This document shows, one piece after another, positions 52,197 through 63,009 of a stretch of DNA of 64,000 bases; the first letter of the stretch is position 1; each line of letters starts with the position of its first letter. This DNA is from Pegea sp. RAD2-039. Its lineage: Eukaryota > Chordata > Thaliacea > Salpida > Salpidae. The stretch covers positions 372,001 to 436,000 of the forward strand of contig JAQGEQ010000048.1 in the NCBI GenBank assembly GCA_034620365.1. Direction: 5' to 3'. The translations under genes and the position numbers were made by a program. The notes under the pieces were generated by a model, which ran no database searches, was not told the DNA's origin, and saw nothing but the letters and a program-made list of their open reading frames with translations.

Positions 52197-55100
52197 ATGT
52201 CAACTACCGAGTATATGAACAAAATAAAAACTTCAAAACCTTTAAAAACGTGGTGGGTGATTATTTTAGTCTTCATTTCTTTCAACATTGTGGATTGTAG
52301 CGACAGAGCCAGCCGTGAATGGATTTGTGAACGTATGTATTTTAAACTTGCTATTAAGAAACTATTTTCAATCATAAATTAAAAAAGTTACTTAATAAAT
52401 ACACATTTTATAGCCAATATATATTCAATACCATGTAATTTAGAGTTTGAATTGGTTATTAAAGAAATAAATTTATTATCAGTGAGTATTACTTAAAACT
52501 CTTAGATTAAAATAAGTTGAAATCAAAGTTTTCTGTAAAAACTTATCAAACATTTTCTCTTTTTAATAAAAGGTTTAGCAGCTATATGTTTATCTAAATA
52601 TTGGAAATATTTTTAAGTCTTTTCTTTGAAAATATTTTCTACTAACCAAAACAACAATTGAGGTTTAAACAATTTGTTTGTTACAGTTGTAAAAGTGCTT
52701 TATTTTTGGTAAAAGCGTTTTTTTATAACTTAAAGTATAATCATTTTGTCAAGTTTTCACTAAAATTTGGTTCATAAAGTTTTAATAGACAAATATAAAC
52801 TCTATTTAAAATTAAAAACCTTGTGTTACCCTTTGTCAAAAAGTTTATTTAAGATACCACAAAAATTTGTCAATAAAATGATAATATGGCTTTGTATGTT
52901 CATAAATATTCAGAATAAAGCAGTTGGACTAAAGTTATAAAGTTTTTTTTTACAAATTTCATCAATTAATCTATACAAAATATAACTTTAAATTTTGATA
53001 AGCTAGCTAAAATCTTACATTTTCTGAAATCAATAACTTTTTATTAAGAGCTTTCTGTCAGTTGCTTTTTCAACATTTATTCTTAACAGAGTCAGCTCCT
53101 TGCCTTAGCGTTTTGCGACCAAAAGGCAGCCTAATTCGGCTTCCACATGACCAAAAAAGTTATGAAATGGAAATTACAGTAAAAAGAAGACAAAGTGATG
53201 AACGAAATATAGATCAAATTCAAGATTCTGTTTATTTTAAAACATCTTGGAGTGTTTCAGTGAATTGGTATCGACTGCTTGAAACAAAAGTTCGAGTTCC
53301 TTTGGTCAACTGCAAGTAAGTTTTGGGTTTTTGTAGTGTGCTACAACTTTAAAATTAGTTCAAGAATAAATGCATAGTAAACCAGCAAAAGATAAAACTG
53401 AAATACTTTTAACATTAGATGATTTTTAATCGCAGGAATCAATTTGAATGCTCAGTCCATCTTATGAATAGTAATGATATACAGCCAAGTGGTGATAGAA
53501 ACCCGGCATATGTCTACCGGCACTTCTTGATTGAAACCAACTACGAGGGTCACCCATCTAAAACTAAAGTTGAAATTGTCATAGGCAAAGCTTTACAAGC
53601 ACAGGACAATATCGAAAAACAAGCAGGAAGTTTGAATGTCAAGCAAAATGATTTGTACTCATCTGAAAAATGGTCGGAAGATGCCAACAAATATCCGAAA
53701 AAAGATCCTTCGATGATGGATATTAATCGAAATTTGATTGATTCTGCAAATATATGGCCTGATAACTCATATAAAACACAGCAAGATGCAAGTGAAAAGT
53801 CAAGCCATCGAAATAGCGACATTTTAGATATTCACAATGCAGATCAAGTGATACCAAAAAAGAACTCTCCTGGAGTCAGTTACAAGATACCATCGACTGA
53901 TATCTATTCAAATATTGATAAAGTAGATTATGTCGATTATGAAGAGTATGGTATGATGTCTCTTGAAGAAAGTTCTCAAGATGAGAAAAGAAAATGTAAT
54001 TTGATTTTGAATATATAAATTAGTATATTGATTTACATTTGTACATTTAGTTTCAGGGATTTTAGAAAAGATCGGTGTTGCAGGAGCTGTAGCAATTTTG
54101 TTGGCGATTCTGTTTGCTGTGGCCATCTTAATTTTCCTAATATACACAAAATGTTGCAAAACCAGGTAGAAAAATTATTTGTAATTCAACAGTTTTTTCT
54201 ACTTTAAATAGTTTTAGATTTATCCAAAATACTAATTTTGAACTTTTATAATTTGCAGACGAAAAAGACGCCAGCTCAAGAAACAGTTTCAAAATATCTT
54301 TAAAAACCCCTGGTCAAAGCTCAAGTCTTGCTGCTACCATGAAGAAGAAGATACTGATGTTATAAAAGTGAAATATTCACAACTAAATGAAGATGAAAAT
54401 GATAGTGATGATCTCTTATATCCCATGCCAAGTGGACAGCCTTATAAAAAGTTTTTAAAGAAAAACTTAAATAAATATTTTCGAGACAGTAAAGACGTAC
54501 CAGGCACTTCACATTCTATTCACCCTTCTGCTAATTCGTCTAAAAATAGGTAAGTGACATTAAACATTTTGTCAACATTTTTTTCACATTTTGATTTTCA
54601 GTAAATATTGGAAGAAGTTGGGACGGCGATTATGGCGAGGAATTTGTAAAACTGCAACAACAAGCTACAATCTACTTCTTAAAGCTGTTATTGCTGTTTA
54701 TAATTTTTTTCGCAAATGCTGTGAAAGTAAAAATTATGACGAATTCGATGATCCTGCTAACCATCCAAAAGATGATAAACCAAATGATGATCAACAGAAA
54801 TTTAATAAACCAAAAGATGACTACAACAATGAAAAATCTGACGAAGAAGATCCCCTTTTTGAAATTCCTAGGGTTAAACTATGTAGAAGTACCCCAATTT
54901 GCGGTCAACGATTTGGATATGAGCCGGCGGAAAATTTCAACATACCAAAACTTTCTGCAAAATGTGATGAAGAAGTTGCTTTATGTGGTGTAAGACGTAC
55001 AACTCCATTCAAAGCAAAGCCATATCGATTAGCCCCATCTACATCTCCAACAAGCTTAATTAATAGTCAATTTAAAGCTTTAACTCCTCTACAGCTTGTT

Positions 55101-56411
55101 GGAAGTAATCAAACAGATCTTGATTTACAACCAAACTGTCTTACTGAGTATCAAACGTCTACCGTCGAAAGCTCCTTAGAAGAAGTTGTTGTTGAATGTA
55201 AAAATAATTTTGATGAGCCTTCGACTATACCTAAGACTGTAATTGAACCATTTTACTCCACATCACTCACTAATATCAGCACTGCTTCAATTGATTCTAA
55301 AGAGTTTAGTAAACTTCGTCTTGGAAATCAACTTGGAACAAATGAATCCAATCAAAATAATACAAACCATAAACCATGCAGAAGAAGAAATGAAGGACTT
55401 AACGCACCGGTGAGCAGCTGCGGCTTGCACTGCTTACAGCATCATGATGAAGCTTCACAATCTTCAAGTTCTTTGTGGCGGGGACTTACTCAGCATCGAA
55501 CAAATTATCCGCGAATCGGAGACGGAGCTTCACCATCTACATCATTCACATCGATAAGTTCTTATTCCTTGTCTTCTGCGAGACATTTAAATTTAATGAG
55601 AAAACAAAGAGGATTGAGTCTTGGTGACGCCCCTAACTCGTAAGTAAACTTTCGAAGTCAATATGCTTCTTACAAAACTCTGTATTTAAGATCTTCCATA
55701 CTTCCACCACTTATCCTGCCTGGAAAAGCAGTGAGAAAATTTCCGCACAAGGACATAAAACCACGAAGATCTACAAATATATTAGAAGAAAGGTCTTTAA
55801 AAAGTATGAAACAAAAGGCTGCAGTGACTGATGCAGAAGGAAATCTTTCATTGCCAGGTAAATTCATAATTAATGAATCTAATTAAACGTGAGTTAATGA
55901 CTATCTGTGTTATTCATAGATGAAAGTAGAATGGAATATTTTGATAATCCAAATGTTTCAAATCATAAAAAAGCAATAAGGTAAAGTGAAATGTTTTAAA
56001 TTCAATAGAAGTTTTTTAAAATTGCTTAGATATTTTTTAAAAATAACGTTGATGAAATTTTTTAGATATCCTTTAAGAAAATTAAAGCAACATAAGCAGC
56101 AACTGATTATAGGAAAAAAACGATTTGATGATAGTAGAGAAAGTAAGAAAACTAGAGTCGAAAATAAGAATCAACAAACAACAAAATCAGCTCTTAATTG
56201 TGGTGCAAAACTTTCTGGCTCTAAAACTGAAACAGATAGATTACAAAACTTGTCAAATGAACAACTTGGTGAAGACTTTCAACCTACAACTAGTATGCAA
56301 GCTAGTAATGAAATGACAATTCGACAACATTTAGAATCAGAAACAAGAGCTTTCTTTTCCTCTGATGAACATGAAGATACCTACACAAGCGATGACCGAA
56401 ATTTTTGGTAG
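52197..56411 (+). CDS. Unrecognised large single-pass membrane protein
   Basis: Nine exons in consistent phase (52197-52332, 53090-53315, 53436-53995, 54057-54165, 54259-54549, 54602-55639, 55691-55857, 55920-55980, 56066-56411) encode 977 residues. Signal anchor or signal peptide: about 19-36 (TWWVIILVFISFNIVDC). Ectodomain: about 37-313, with four or five cysteines, a conserved-looking part (SWSVSVNWYRLLETKVRVP; YVYRHFLIETNYEGHPSKT) and a disordered acidic stalk before the membrane. Transmembrane helix: about 315-337 (VAGAVAILLAILFAVAILIF). A basic, Cys-rich juxtamembrane stretch follows (TKCCKTRRKRRQLKKQ; also RKCCESKN after a second amphipathic run near exon 6 start). The cytoplasmic tail of about 640 residues is Ser/Asn/Asp-rich and mostly disordered. 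An acceptor (TTTTTTAG at about 52171) precedes the start, so a 5'UTR intron is likely. No family was recognised; the layout would suit an adhesion or signalling receptor, which is inference only. Confidence 0.78.
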
Positions 56412-57626
56412 TGATAAAGATTACATTAATCGCTTCTTTTTAATATTTCTCTGTAATATTTCGACTTTTATCTTTCTTTTATATCTTTCATCAGGTAATA
56501 ATAAAAAATCAAATACATTTAACGGTTGTTTATATTTTGTTAATGGGATTTATATATTCCGATAAAATAATATAGTATAAGTTTCGCTAATAAGTTGAAT
56601 TATTTTTCTATTTATTATTTGACATAAAAAAATACTTAGATTATCAAAGGCTTAAGATATTTCAGTTTATACATTTTTTACAGTCTCTTTCATATAAAGC
56701 TGCTACTGAAAAAATATTAGTTACTTTTCTACAAAAGTGAATCTATATCAATTAGATACTAGTATTAGCTTTTTTAATTATGTTTTTCAGAGTTATACTT
56801 TGTAACTGCCTTAAGACACAACATACTTTAATTAAAAGTTTATTTCTATTAGGTAAATCAGGTAATTTATCTAGTTTTACATGAAAATTAAAATTTTCTG
56901 ATGATTATTCGAACGAAATTTGTTGACAAATATGCAGTAAAAGTTACTGAAAAAATTCGCTGTTATAAATAAGTTGTTATATTTTCTACATTTTGTTGAC
57001 AAATATATCACACAAAAAAATGTATAAATAATATTTGTAAAAAGCCAATATTTTCTCAACTATTGTTATGTCTAAGCAAGTTATAAGCAACGTTACATTA
57101 TGCAATTGGTGATAATATAATTTAATGTCCTTTCTTCATTTGTTAACTTTCTGGGTGGTCTTGTTGACAATCGTAGTGGACTTTGAACTTAAAGATTTTT
57201 ATTCAACTTTTAAAACTTTTTAATTATCTTTGTTTTTCTAACTTACTGCTTTATATAAATAGATAAAACAGATTGATAAAGTAACAATTTCTATAAAGCT
57301 TCACTTAATTTTGAAGTATTAGAAATAATTTATTTATTATTTGGTAATAATTATATCTTTTTTATGTGATGAAATGTTTAACTAATTAATATTTGTATTA
57401 GTATTTTATATTATGAAGATAATTACAAAAATAATATTCTGCAAACTTTATTTTAGATTTTTTTTTGTTTTTTCATAAAAATTTTGTAGTTATAAATTTT
57501 ATTAAAATAGTTTGTTATAAATATAAATAAATATTTTTTTGTCTTTTCACAAATACTTTAATAAACAAATAATTATTTTAGAAGAAAATTTGTTTATATA
57601 TAATTGTTTACTTTTGCTTGATTATT
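56412..57626. other. Intergenic stretch
   Basis: It contains the 3'UTR of the preceding gene (AATAAA-type signal near 56499) and the upstream region of the next. The reverse frame at 56877-57059 is low in complexity and unsupported. Nothing else seen. Confidence 0.55.
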
Positions 57627-58683
57627 ATGGTTATTGGAATATCTAAAGACCAGTTCCACTTACTAGCACCATTTACTATCCTATCATTTTTGGTTACCAC
57701 ATTTTTTATTGATTTAAAAAATGTTGGTCAAACATATCTTCATGTTTTTGGAAAAAATGATGAAATTTTGCAAAATCTATGGAGTTTTCTTTTCCTTTTT
57801 CTTTTATATAAATGCTTACAACAGATATGGTCAACATATCATCTATATTTAAATACAAAAATAACTGGTCTTGACTTTTATTTCACTTCTATCTTTAAAC
57901 TTTTCTCATTGATTCAAGTTGCTTGTTTTTGGGGCAGAACTCGTGCTGAAAATTTACAAGTCTTAGCAAAAGCTGAAATTTTGCAGAATTCTTTCATTTT
58001 ATCATGTTTCATTTGGTCTGTATTATGGAGTCGTCATATTAGATTGGGGTGGTTAGTACATCTATATTAATTTATAATTTATTTTATCTTCATAAAACTA
58101 AGGAATAGACTTAACTATCATTAAAAATAAATTCAAGATTATATAATATTTGACATTAGGTAATTTGAACAAATTTTAGCTGATCAATTTTAGTCATATA
58201 ATTATTTAATTCTATAAACCTATATCACATAATCATTAATTCAGTATTCAACTTTTTTCTTACAACCTAGTAGTTTTAATAGAAAGATTTTTATAATTTG
58301 ATTATAATTTTCTTAATTTTTTTAGGAATGCTGCTCACCAATGGATCTTTTGTTTAGTTCTTTCTCTATCACTTTATTCCATGTGTATACACATAGCTTC
58401 ATTCTATTTTCTGCTGGGAATTGCATCAACTTTATCTGCAATTTCTGTTCATGAGTTTTATAAAGTTCATTTTTATAGAGATAATGTGAAATTAGTTCAT
58501 CGTGTTTTATTGCTACTGCATCTTATTTTCTTTGTGTTGAATATTGTGGATTTCTTTTTTCATGATCAATTCTCAATTCCGTTTGCTCATATTTCTTCAA
58601 TTATATTTCTAATGATTGGAAATATTATGAACTATATTTACATTAAAGTTCTCGTCGAATTAAATGAACATAAAAGTTTTTAA
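57627..58683 (+). CDS. Unrecognised multi-pass membrane protein
   Basis: Two exons, 57627-58048 and 58326-58683, joined in phase (donor GG|GTGGTT, acceptor TTTTTTTAG), give 259 residues starting MVIGISKDQFHLL. About six or seven hydrophobic helices are visible: near 12-30 (LLAPFTILSFLVTTFFIDL), 46-66 (NLWSFLFLFLLYKCLQQIW), 83-101 (FTSIFKLFSLIQVACFW), 115-130 (FILSCFIWSVLW), 146-178 (IFCLVLSLSLYSMCIHIASF plus more), 199-220 (VLLLLHLIFFVLNIVDFFF) and 229-250. There is no signal peptide. Charged loops contain WGRTRAENLQVLAKAEI and HEFYKVHFYRDNVKLVH. The size and helix count suit several ER or Golgi membrane families, but no diagnostic motif was recognised. The donor is weak, so the junction should be treated as likely rather than certain. 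An AATAAA lies about 140 bp past the stop. Confidence 0.7.
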
Positions 58684-59243
58684 TATCAGATAATTTATAA
58701 GAATGTATAATCATACCGTTCAACATTCATATGTTTGCAATGGTTCTCATCAGCTGCAATTTTTTTATAACTATTTTATTCACAATTTTTCATCAGCTTT
58801 TTCTGTTTGTATTGTCATAATAAATGTGAATTGTTGTAATATTTCCTAGGGAGTTACAGAAGTTCTCATTCTATCAGATTCAGATGTATCATTTAATATT
58901 AGCTTGATTACCTAAGTCCTTGCTCAGTTGCATAATCAACCTATCCTGATGACTCAGATGTAGGAGCTTTTTAACTTTCATAAGTATTCTAATAATTCAA
59001 GATTATATTGTTCTTTACCTAATCAATGGGCAAACAGCTCAGGTGACTAATTTAAAGTTCCTATTTATGAGTAGTAATTTGTAGCTAAACAATTGATAAG
59101 TTTCTCGAAACTGTCTATTTGGACTGACAAGATAGAATAAGAATTAGATGAACAAATGATGGCAGTAATAAAGATCTGTGCTTTATTAAATAAAATCAAA
59201 CAAAGAGATACTTCAATAGAATTTATTGAACATATTATAAAGT
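58684..59243. other. Spacer between convergent genes
   Basis: It holds the 3'UTR of the multi-pass protein gene and the RPL8 poly(A) signal (AATAAA on the minus strand, 59227-59222, 17 bases past the RPL8 stop). No coding frame seen. Confidence 0.6.
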
Positions 59244-60821
59244 TTATTCTTTGTCTTTGACAACACGTGTTCCTCTCAATCGACCAGTTCTGCGGGCAGC
59301 AATCAAACCGACCTTGCGACCAGGAGATGCACTTCGTCGGACAGTTGATGGCGTACCAATATGTTGATGGTTACCACCACCGAAGGGATGCTCGACGGGC
59401 TGAAGATGAAAAGATTTTGATGAGTTCGAAGTTTATGAAATATGAGAGTTGAAAAGTTGATGAGTTTTCAGAAAAAGCCTCTTTTGATCATCACAAAGTA
59501 ATCATCAGATGAAGATATCATCATGAAATTTGAAAGGAGCAAATATTAATGAAGTTTTTCTTACGTTCATAGCAACACCACGGACTTTAGGCCAGCAGTT
59601 TCGCTTCGCTTTGTATTTGTGATAAGCAGCTCCTGCTTTCAACAAGGGTTTGTCGATTCGTCCACCACCAGCAACAATTCCTTCAAATCAGAATTATTTT
59701 AGAACAATTGAATAAGGAAATGGGAGGTAATTGAGAAATGTTAATTGTCTTCTCATTAATGGTTCCAATCACAACATATAAAGTTGAGATCGGCGTAGAT
59801 CGAGAAGTTTGATTTGTCACAAAACACGAACAACGTCATCACATGATCAGATGACGCCGCTGTCTGTTTGTGAAGTTAAGCATGACGAAGGAAATGAAAC
59901 AAACCGATGATTGCACGATTGGCTGATGGAATAAGTTTCTTGGATCCAGAAGGAAGCTTGACTCGAGTCTTGCCAGTATCTGGATTGTGAGCAATGATCA
60001 AAGCATAGTTTCCAGATGCTTTGGCGATCTTGCCACGATCTCCAGATTTTTCTTCGAGTGAGCAGATAGTGGTTCCTTCAGGCATCTCACCAACTGGCAT
60101 CACATTTCCAATAGTAAGAGCAGCTGGAATAGATATGAAATTGAAATGAGGAAGAAAAACTTGATTATTTCAACTTACCTTTTTTACCACAGTAGATGGA
60201 TTGTCCTGTGTAGTTACCTTCAACAGCAATAAAGGTTTCAAGACGTCTCTTATATCTATAAGGGTCTTGAAATTGGACTTTGACTAAAGGAGCACCTCGA
60301 CCTGGATCATGAAGGATATCCTGAATTAAAAAGTCTTGTTAAAATCCTGTAACGTCCAACAATTTCATCTTTCATCTTCTGACAAGTAGATTTGTTGTCA
60401 TCGATTAGTAGCACCATACATGCACTTCGCCAAGCTGCCAAGAGCATGTAAAATGCCACTAATAAAAAACAAAATATTTTTGTGTCCTCACCACAACCTC
60501 AAAAATATACTTCTAGGTGTTGGAATCTGTATGATCTTCATGTGGAGCATTTAATGCACTTATACATCAAACCATTATAAGTCCATCAAATACTCCAGAT
60601 GCAAATCACTTCAACACAATTTTGAAATAAAACTTACAACTTTTCCTGAATTGACTTCTCAGCTGTATCAAGTTGGCACTCACCTTTACGATACCTTTAA
60701 TGTATCCATGTCTTTCGGCGAAATCAACGGAACGAAGCTTTGCAGCTCCTTTTCGTGTTCGGGTTCTGGCTGTGAAAATAGAACCAGGACCCTTACGCTG
60801 AGAGCGAATTACTCTACCCAT
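59244..60821 (-). CDS. RPL8: 60S ribosomal protein L8 (uL2)
   Basis: Five coding exons (60821-60684, 60320-60179, 60123-59905, 59680-59565, 59399-59244) give 256 residues, against 257 in human RPL8, with near-identical blocks throughout: [107 protein letters not shown] and the C-terminal [16 protein letters not shown]. The protein lies at the peptidyl-transferase centre of the large subunit; the conserved His in GGGNHQHIG is the one hydroxylated in human RPL8. A leader exon with a TOP-like start lies at 61302-61337. Introns 1, 3 and 4 carry snoRNA-like elements, as expected for a ribosomal protein host gene. Codon use is more GC-rich than in neighbours, typical of high expression. Confidence 0.97.
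59464..59529 (-). ncRNA. C/D-box snoRNA-like element in RPL8 intron 4
   Basis: In the host orientation the intron holds, in order, ATGATGA (C box, 59524-59518), CTGA (D'), GTGATGA (C') and CTGA (D box, 59471-59468), spanning 57 bases. The 16 bases between C' and D (ending AGAGGCTTTTT) would be the guide. The box order is right. The closing stem is only three or four pairs (TTT with AAA), and the C-D' gap is short, so this may be chance in a TGATGA-rich intron. No rRNA target was assigned. Confidence 0.38.
59743..59872 (-). ncRNA. H/ACA-box snoRNA in RPL8 intron 3
   Basis: This 130-base element in the host orientation has the full H/ACA plan. Hairpin 1 has a lower stem CACAAA (59872-59867) with TTTGTG (59823-59818) and an upper stem GGCGTCATC with GATGACGTT, with an internal loop between. 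The H box AAATCA (ANANNA, 59815-59810) lies two bases after hairpin 1. Hairpin 2 has a perfect lower stem CTTCTC (59807-59802) with GAGAAG (59754-59749) and an upper stem CGATC/CAAC with GTTG/GATTG. The box ACA (59748-59746) follows at once, with exactly three bases (ATT) to the end. The hairpin 2 internal loop (GATCTACGC; GAACCATTAAT) would be the pseudouridylation pocket. Such RNAs guide rRNA uridine modification. The target was not worked out. Confidence 0.7.
60345..60461 (-). ncRNA. Possible second H/ACA-like RNA in RPL8 intron 1
   Basis: A strong hairpin lies at 60461-60406: TAGTGGCA with TGCTACTA (one G-U), a 5/5 internal loop, then CATGCTCTT with AAGTGCATG (one mismatch). Downstream are ACAACA (fits the H box) and ACA plus GGA at 60350-60345. 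The second hairpin is poor: CAACAA with TTGTTG overlaps the H box. It may be a one-sided or diverged H/ACA RNA, or just a structured intron segment. Confidence 0.35.
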
Positions 60822-61342
60822 TTTATAAGCTGCAAAATTTTATATAATTAAAAATAATTTTTATATAATTAGAAATAATTTTTATAAACAAAGAAAAATT
60901 TTTAGTAAATGTTGAAAACTATTCCAGCAATTATATCAATTTTCAAAGATTATCATAAAGCTTAGTGAAAATAAGATGCTATTAAAGGCACAACAGTATC
61001 AAAATTAGTATGGACTTAAATTATATATATCAGGAAAAACTTTGATATTTATTTGGTGTCAACATTTTACAAATACAAAATGAAACAATCTTAAATATAA
61101 TGACAATTCTTAAACGACTGAGTTAACTAAATGACATGTAATAAAAAAAATACTTTATAAATACAATGCTTAGGTAGAAATCAGCAAAAAATAAGAAGTG
61201 ATAATACAAAATCTTATTTTAATAAAATATGAAGAGAATATCAAGAACTAACGATAGAAATATTTATTAATAATTGTATAATATGAAAAAGATAAACTTA
61301 CCTTCTTGTTACAGGACGTAAGAGGCTTCTCAAAAGGCCAAG
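60822..61342 (-). promoter_or_regulatory. RPL8 5'UTR intron, leader exon and TOP-like start
   Basis: The acceptor TTTTGCAG ends at 60830, eight bases before the ATG. The donor AGAAG|GTAAGT is at 61302-61301, so a 472-bp intron splits the 5'UTR. The leader exon upstream begins in a pyrimidine tract (CCTTTTG from 61337, and CCTCTTAC further in), as expected for the 5' terminal oligopyrimidine start of ribosomal protein mRNAs, which ties translation to growth signals. The exact start site is inferred. Confidence 0.6.
60837..60890. repeat. 21-bp tandem repeat in the RPL8 5'UTR intron
   Basis: About two and a half copies of TTTTTATATAATTARAAATAA (R = A or G). AT-rich minisatellite; no function indicated. 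Confidence 0.6.
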
Positions 61343-62368
61343 CAATGAATTGTAAGCAGAACCGTAACTAGTTTGGATAAAGTCAGCTAGTAAAACCATA
61401 CAAGCCTGGTTTATAAATTGCACCAAAAATTAAAATTTTTATTTTAATCGTATAATATTAAAATATTGTCAATATTACTATTATTACTATTACAAAATTT
61501 AATTATTATAAACATTTTTTTTAATCATTTCTTAAAAACCTAAAAATTAATCCTATCAAACTTCCTTGAATATTCAATTGTTACAATCGACTACTATTTT
61601 ATTATCTGCTAATATTATGTGAAAATATCACTAAAATACTTAATTATTTAAAGCTATTAATTTAATAAATTAATGAAAGAAATTGTTTTTAGCTTTAATC
61701 CTTATTCTTTGATTTTTTTGACAATCTCAAATAGAAAAACTAAAGTATTTTTTTGATTATGCTATTTGTGTTAAGAAATAACAGCCATTTGCATATCAAT
61801 TACTTTTTTGAGGCCAAATGTATTTTTAAAAGGTGGTGCCTAAAACATTCTTGAAAATTAAAATATTATATGACAAATTATAAATCCCTTAACAAGATTA
61901 ACCTTGGATTGAAAAAAATAGTCATGAAGATTGTTGTTTTCTATTAGATGGCATTCCCTTAAAAATCCATCTAATCAAAAATAAATTATTTAACGTTAGT
62001 GGAACATCATTCCACAATATTTGTAACAGAGTTACAATATTTTGACTGACTTGAATGCTTAATATAATAAATAATTTGTTATAAAACCTTCTTATTTTAT
62101 TGTCTATTTATCTATAAGGCATGATTCAATTATAATTGGTATTTCTAGATATTTTGCTTGGCGAGTTACTCTTTGGTAAACTTATTCTTATTTCACCAAA
62201 AAACTTTATCTAGCTGCTGCTTTGATACCCTTAATACTGGTCTTTCAGTTTTCAAACCGATATTTGAGTGTGAAGTATTCTTAAAATAGTCGCTTATTGT
62301 CGTCGATATAATTTTTTCAATCTTTAGGTTATAGACTAAGTAAAAATTTTCGTATCCAATAATATTCA
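61343..62368. other. Intergenic stretch upstream of RPL8
   Basis: The RPL8 promoter should lie at the left end, but no TATA or other clear element was identified. The remainder is AT-rich with no coding frame or repeat of note. Confidence 0.5.
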
Positions 62369-62783
62369 TTAAACTTTTTTGTTATTTTTTTCGGTCTTCT
62401 TAACTTCTTTTATGTCATACACAGGAGTTTTAAAAGCTTGAACTTTTGGTGTTTCCAAAAGATTTGTTGTGTTCGTCTAAAAGAAGCTTAGTTTACATGC
62501 ACTACTTCGAAAAAAATTCGTATCCTACCTTAGTTTGTTTTTTATATGTTTTTAAGTAATAGCAAAAATAACCGTTAACATATAAATAATCTCTAATTGA
62601 TATTTGCTACAACAAAATTATTGAAAACCGAACAAAATTAAACAATATATCTAAAGAATATATTTAATATTAGTATTTTAAACTTCATACTTGAATAGCA
62701 AAAAAAATTGATAACCTCTTCACCGTTTTAATAGAAATTACAGTATCATGAAAAACATCAGAATCTAATGCTTCCTTCACATA
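62369..62783 (-). CDS. Possible last exons of an unidentified gene
   Basis: The terminal exon candidate, 62476-62369, enters through CTTCTTTTAG and reads LLETPKVQAFKTPVYDIKEV, then KKTEKNNKKV and a stop (35 residues). A preceding phase-0 exon at 62783-62724 reads YVKEALDSDVFHDTVISIKT with donor ACG|GTGAAG. A further protein-like frame near 62998-62900 (FVNITLQAEAGKIYEKIYYR) could be another exon. Composition and phase agreement favour coding, but the exons are short, the donor is weak and no family was recognised. Confidence 0.3.
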
Positions 62784-63009
62784 CTTATTTGATTATTAGT
62801 CAGCTTAACTAAACTTTAAAAGGAATACATAAAAAAAGTTCTTTAGTTGCTGCTGGTAAGTATTGGGTGAGTTTCTGGGCAATCCTTTAAGCACTTTTTG
62901 TTAACTCAATACTTTCTATATCTTTCCTATAATATATCTTTTCATAAATTTTTCCTGCTTCAGCTTGCAATGTGATGTTAACAAACTGTTCTTATTAGTT
63001 GGAGATGTT

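Noticed and set aside
53550-53822. 90-codon reverse frame
   Set aside because: Antisense of exon 3 of the large membrane protein gene, whose forward frame continues in phase across nine exons.
59876-60103. RPL8 exon 3 read as a separate small protein
   Set aside because: It is an internal exon of RPL8 with proper splice sites and phase on both sides.
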